7,029 nt of DNA from an uncultured Desulfobulbaceae bacterium (lineage in GTDB: Bacteria; Desulfobacterota; Desulfobulbia; Desulfobulbales; Desulfobulbaceae). Shown here piece by piece: positions 5,353-7,029 of the stretch (position 1 is its first letter; the number at the start of each line of letters is the position of its first letter). A program made the position numbers and the translations under genes. Location: NCBI GenBank assembly GCA_945787305.1, contig CALZIH010000287.1, positions 1-7,029 on the forward strand. The letters are read 5' to 3'. The notes beneath the pieces were generated by a model. That model was given only the letters and a program-made list of their open reading frames with translations. It made no database searches and was not told the DNA's origin.

Positions 5353-6667
5353 ACTCTTTCTCGCTCTCAACCCGAACCGCCACCGAGTTCCCATGTGCTG
5401 TCAGTCCTTCAAGATCGGCCAGCCGCCGAATATGATCGGCATCATCGAGAAGCGCTTGTCGGGAGTAGGAAATAATCGAACTTTTCTTTAAAAACGTCTC
5501 CACCCCCAGGGCCGAGGCAATTCGTGCAGTGCCCATGGTCGGCAGCACATGATTGGGTCCGGCTACATAATCGCCGGCAGCCTCCGGGGTATACGATCCA
5601 AGAAAAATTGCCCCGGCATGATTTATCTTCGGTAACCACTGCCAGGGATCACGCACCTGCAGCTCCAGATGCTCAATGGCTATTTCATTGGCCAGGACAA
5701 CAGCTTCTTCCAATGTATCGGACAACAAAATCACCCCGCGCTCGGCAAGTGCAGTCCGGGCTATATTCCTACGGCTTAGCTGTTCCAATTGTATCTCCAA
5801 CTGGGTCACGGTCTGCTCGGCCACAGATCTACTGGTGGTAATGAGCAGAGCCAGTGCCTGCGGATCATGCTCTGCCTGGGCAAGCATGTCGGCAGCAATA
5901 AAAGCGGGATTTGCCTTTTCATCGGCAACTATCAACACCTCGCTGGGACCGGCAAGCATGTCAATCCGCACCCGGCCCATTACCTGCTGTTTGGCCTCTG
6001 CCACATACTGGTTTCCCGGGCCGACGATAACATCCACCCGAGGGATGCTCTCGGTACCAAATGCCAAAGCGCCTATTGCCCAAGCTGAGCCGGTTTTATA
6101 GACTTCGCTGATCCCGACTTCGCGAGCGGCCATAAGCAGGGCCGGGCTGACCTTACCCTCCTGATTGGGCGGTGTAACCATTACTCGCTGCCTAACCCCG
6201 GCAATAGCAGCCGGGATGCCATTCATCAATACCGAAGAAACCAGCGGTGTGGAGCCGCCCTGGCCACCGGGAACATAGAGACCGGCAGAATCAACCGGCC
6301 GAACCAGTCGACCAGTGACGGTACCGTCCTCGCGGGTCGTAATCCAGGAATCCTCCATCTCACGTTCATGAAAGCGACGAATCCTCTCTGCAGCAAAATG
6401 GAGCGTTTCCATAAAGTCTTCATCAACCTGTTCTTCGGCCTCACCAAACTCCTCCTCGGAAACGCGGAGATGAGATACGGAAATGTTTGGGGCATCAAAC
6501 TTTCGAGTGTACTCAATGACAGCAGCATCACCTTCAACCTGAACTCGCTGTAAAATTTCCGTCACCGCATCCCGACAACTCCGATCCCCCGCACTAAACC
6601 TGTTTCTGAGCCCATCTAAAATTTCACGACCTGCCTCGCAACCGCTTTCTTCAAAACGTATATCCAT
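5351..6667 (-). CDS. hisD: Histidinol dehydrogenase
   Basis: HisD oxidises L-histidinol to L-histidine in two NAD-dependent steps, the last reactions of histidine synthesis, as a cytosolic zinc enzyme (EC 1.1.1.23). The 438 residues are close to the usual 430-440. Motifs: PVDSAGLYVPGG (124-135), VDVIVGPGNQYVAEAKQQV (211-229), IDMLAGPSEVLIVAD (235-249), MLAQAEHDPQA (261-271), ANEIAIEHLEL (326-336), GDYVAGPNHVLPT (365-377) and LTAHGNSV (422-429). The zinc ligands Q264, H267, D366 and H425 and the catalytic pair E332/H333 line up with the E. coli residues, so the enzyme should be active. One oddity: GSAWAIGALAFGT has W196 where E. coli has the NAD-contacting Gln188; this may be typical of the lineage. 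The ATG at 6667 follows a modest GGTGG. hisD heads a unit with rsmG, apart from other his genes in this window. Confidence 0.97.
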   Translation of the reverse strand: MDIRFEESGCEAGREILDGLRNRFSAGDRSCRDAVTEILQRVQVEGDAAVIEYTRKFDAPNISVSHLRVSEEEFGEAEEQVDEDFMETLHFAAERIRRFHEREMEDSWITTREDGTVTGRLVRPVDSAGLYVPGGQGGSTPLVSSVLMNGIPAAIAGVRQRVMVTPPNQEGKVSPALLMAAREVGISEVYKTGSAWAIGALAFGTESIPRVDVIVGPGNQYVAEAKQQVMGRVRIDMLAGPSEVLIVADEKANPAFIAADMLAQAEHDPQALALLITTSRSVAEQTVTQLEIQLEQLSRRNIARTALAERGVILLSDTLEEAVVLANEIAIEHLELQVRDPWQWLPKINHAGAIFLGSYTPEAAGDYVAGPNHVLPTMGTARIASALGVETFLKKSSIISYSRQALLDDADHIRRLADLEGLTAHGNSVAVRVESEKE

Positions 6668-6722
6668 AGTCCACCATCCAACTGATCGTATTGTTATACT
6701 GTAACTTTTTCAAAAGACTGAC

Positions 6723-6751
6723 TGCATAGCATGCCGCTTGATTCTTGTCAA
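6723..6751 (-). promoter_or_regulatory. Sigma-70-type promoter of hisD-rsmG
   Basis: On the minus strand a perfect -35 TTGACA (6751-6746) is followed after 17 bp by TATGCA (6728-6723), preceded by TG at the extended -10 position. Transcription would start near 6716 and leave a leader of about 50 nt before the ATG at 6667. I see no attenuator or histidine-rich leader peptide in it. Confidence 0.6.
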
Positions 6752-6813
6752 CGGCAATGCCCTTCTCCTTATTGACAGCACCGATTCGTTGAGGTGTGTT
6801 GTCGATCCGATTC

Positions 6814-6858
6814 AAAGAAAAATGCCTATGCGGAAACGACGCTTTACGATCCGCAAGC
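6814..6858 (-). terminator. Possible intrinsic terminator of the histidine kinase gene
   Basis: On the minus strand TGCGGA (6855-6850) pairs with TCCGCA (6834-6829), with an extra GC/GC pair outside a bulge, followed by the T-rich run ATTTTTCTTT (6823-6814). It lies 40-90 bp after the kinase stop and upstream of the hisD promoter. The loop is long (15 nt) and the stem short. Confidence 0.4.
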
Positions 6859-6900
6859 CCACCAGGGTCAAATTGCGTGTCCCTGCAGACTAACAATTGT

Positions 6901-7029
6901 TCAGAGGGTAAAGGAAACAAAAAAACTGCTGCCGCGGCCGGGCTTGCTTTTGACACGGGTTTCGCCACCATGGGCTTCAACAATGGCCTTGACTGCTGCC
7001 AGACCAAGACCTGTTCCTCCGGGTTTTTC
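6901..7029 (-). CDS. Sensor histidine kinase, C-terminal end of the ATPase domain (5' end outside window)
   Basis: Only the last 42 codons are visible, from the right window edge to TGA at 6903-6901. They read PGGTGLGLAAVKAIVEAHGG, followed by ETRVKSKPGRGSSFFVSFTL. This is the G2 box and final strands of the GHKL-type ATP-binding domain of two-component sensor kinases: GTGLGL closes over ATP, and the GRGSSFFVSF end is the usual last strand. No receiver domain follows, so the protein ends with the kinase core. Sensor domain, partner regulator and signal cannot be judged from this fragment. A possible terminator follows, and hisD has its own promoter, so the two are probably not co-transcribed. 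Confidence 0.88.
   Translation of the reverse strand, partial: EKPGGTGLGLAAVKAIVEAHGGETRVKSKPGRGSSFFVSFTL

Noticed and set aside
5676..6101. 141-residue plus-strand frame
   Set aside because: Antisense shadow of hisD, which has every family motif in its own frame.
6892..6901. Palindrome AACAATTGTT at the kinase stop codon
   Set aside because: Short and AT-rich, with no U tract or spacing that suggests a terminator or operator; likely chance.
6651..7007. 118-residue minus-strand frame across the kinase-hisD gap
   Set aside because: It reads the kinase C-terminus in the wrong frame and crosses the terminator and promoter. The correct kinase frame ends at 6901.

Overview
The window reads as chromosomal DNA of a moderate-GC Gram-negative bacterium. 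The style of the HisD, CLC and MscS-like proteins, an apparent selenocysteine codon and a typical inverted-repeat element all suggest a deltaproteobacterial sulfate- or sulfur-metabolising lineage (Desulfobacterota, perhaps Desulfobulbales). That placement is inferred from protein style and not proven. All seven genes I can support lie on the minus strand, so they run from high to low coordinates. I see no rRNA, tRNA, CRISPR array or complete mobile element.

Layout in transcription order: (1) the C-terminal 42 residues of a sensor histidine kinase (6901-7029), followed by a possible intrinsic terminator; (2) a good promoter, then hisD (5351-6667) and rsmG (4695-5339), 11 bp apart and probably co-transcribed; (3) an AT-rich terminator hairpin and an imperfect inverted-repeat element (4568-4697); (4) a C-terminally truncated GyrI-like domain gene (3928-4461); (5) an AhpD/carboxymuconolactone-decarboxylase family gene (3523-3879); (6) about 440 bp with no recognisable intact gene; (7) a CLC-type chloride transport gene (1703-3046); (8) a large MscS-like membrane protein with a signal peptide and a long coiled coil (1-1443), which runs off the left edge.

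The most important point is the gene at 3523-3879. A conventional gene caller stops it at an in-frame TGA after 63 codons. That TGA sits exactly where the AhpD family has the second cysteine of its redox motif (E-x11-C-x2-C-x3-H). The family sequence continues in the same frame for 54 more codons, and a 7-bp hairpin with a GUGC loop starts 12 nt after the TGA. This fits a selenoprotein (CxxU) with a bacterial SECIS element.

The segment from about 3.1 to 4.9 kb looks rearranged. rsmG has a shifted, shortened C-terminus whose expected family tail lies in another frame. The GyrI-like gene has lost its last 40 or so residues. An inverted-repeat element lies between the two. Functionally the window mixes housekeeping genes (histidine synthesis, 16S rRNA methylation) with membrane transport or mechanosensing genes and a small peroxide or thiol redox enzyme; it is not one pathway.
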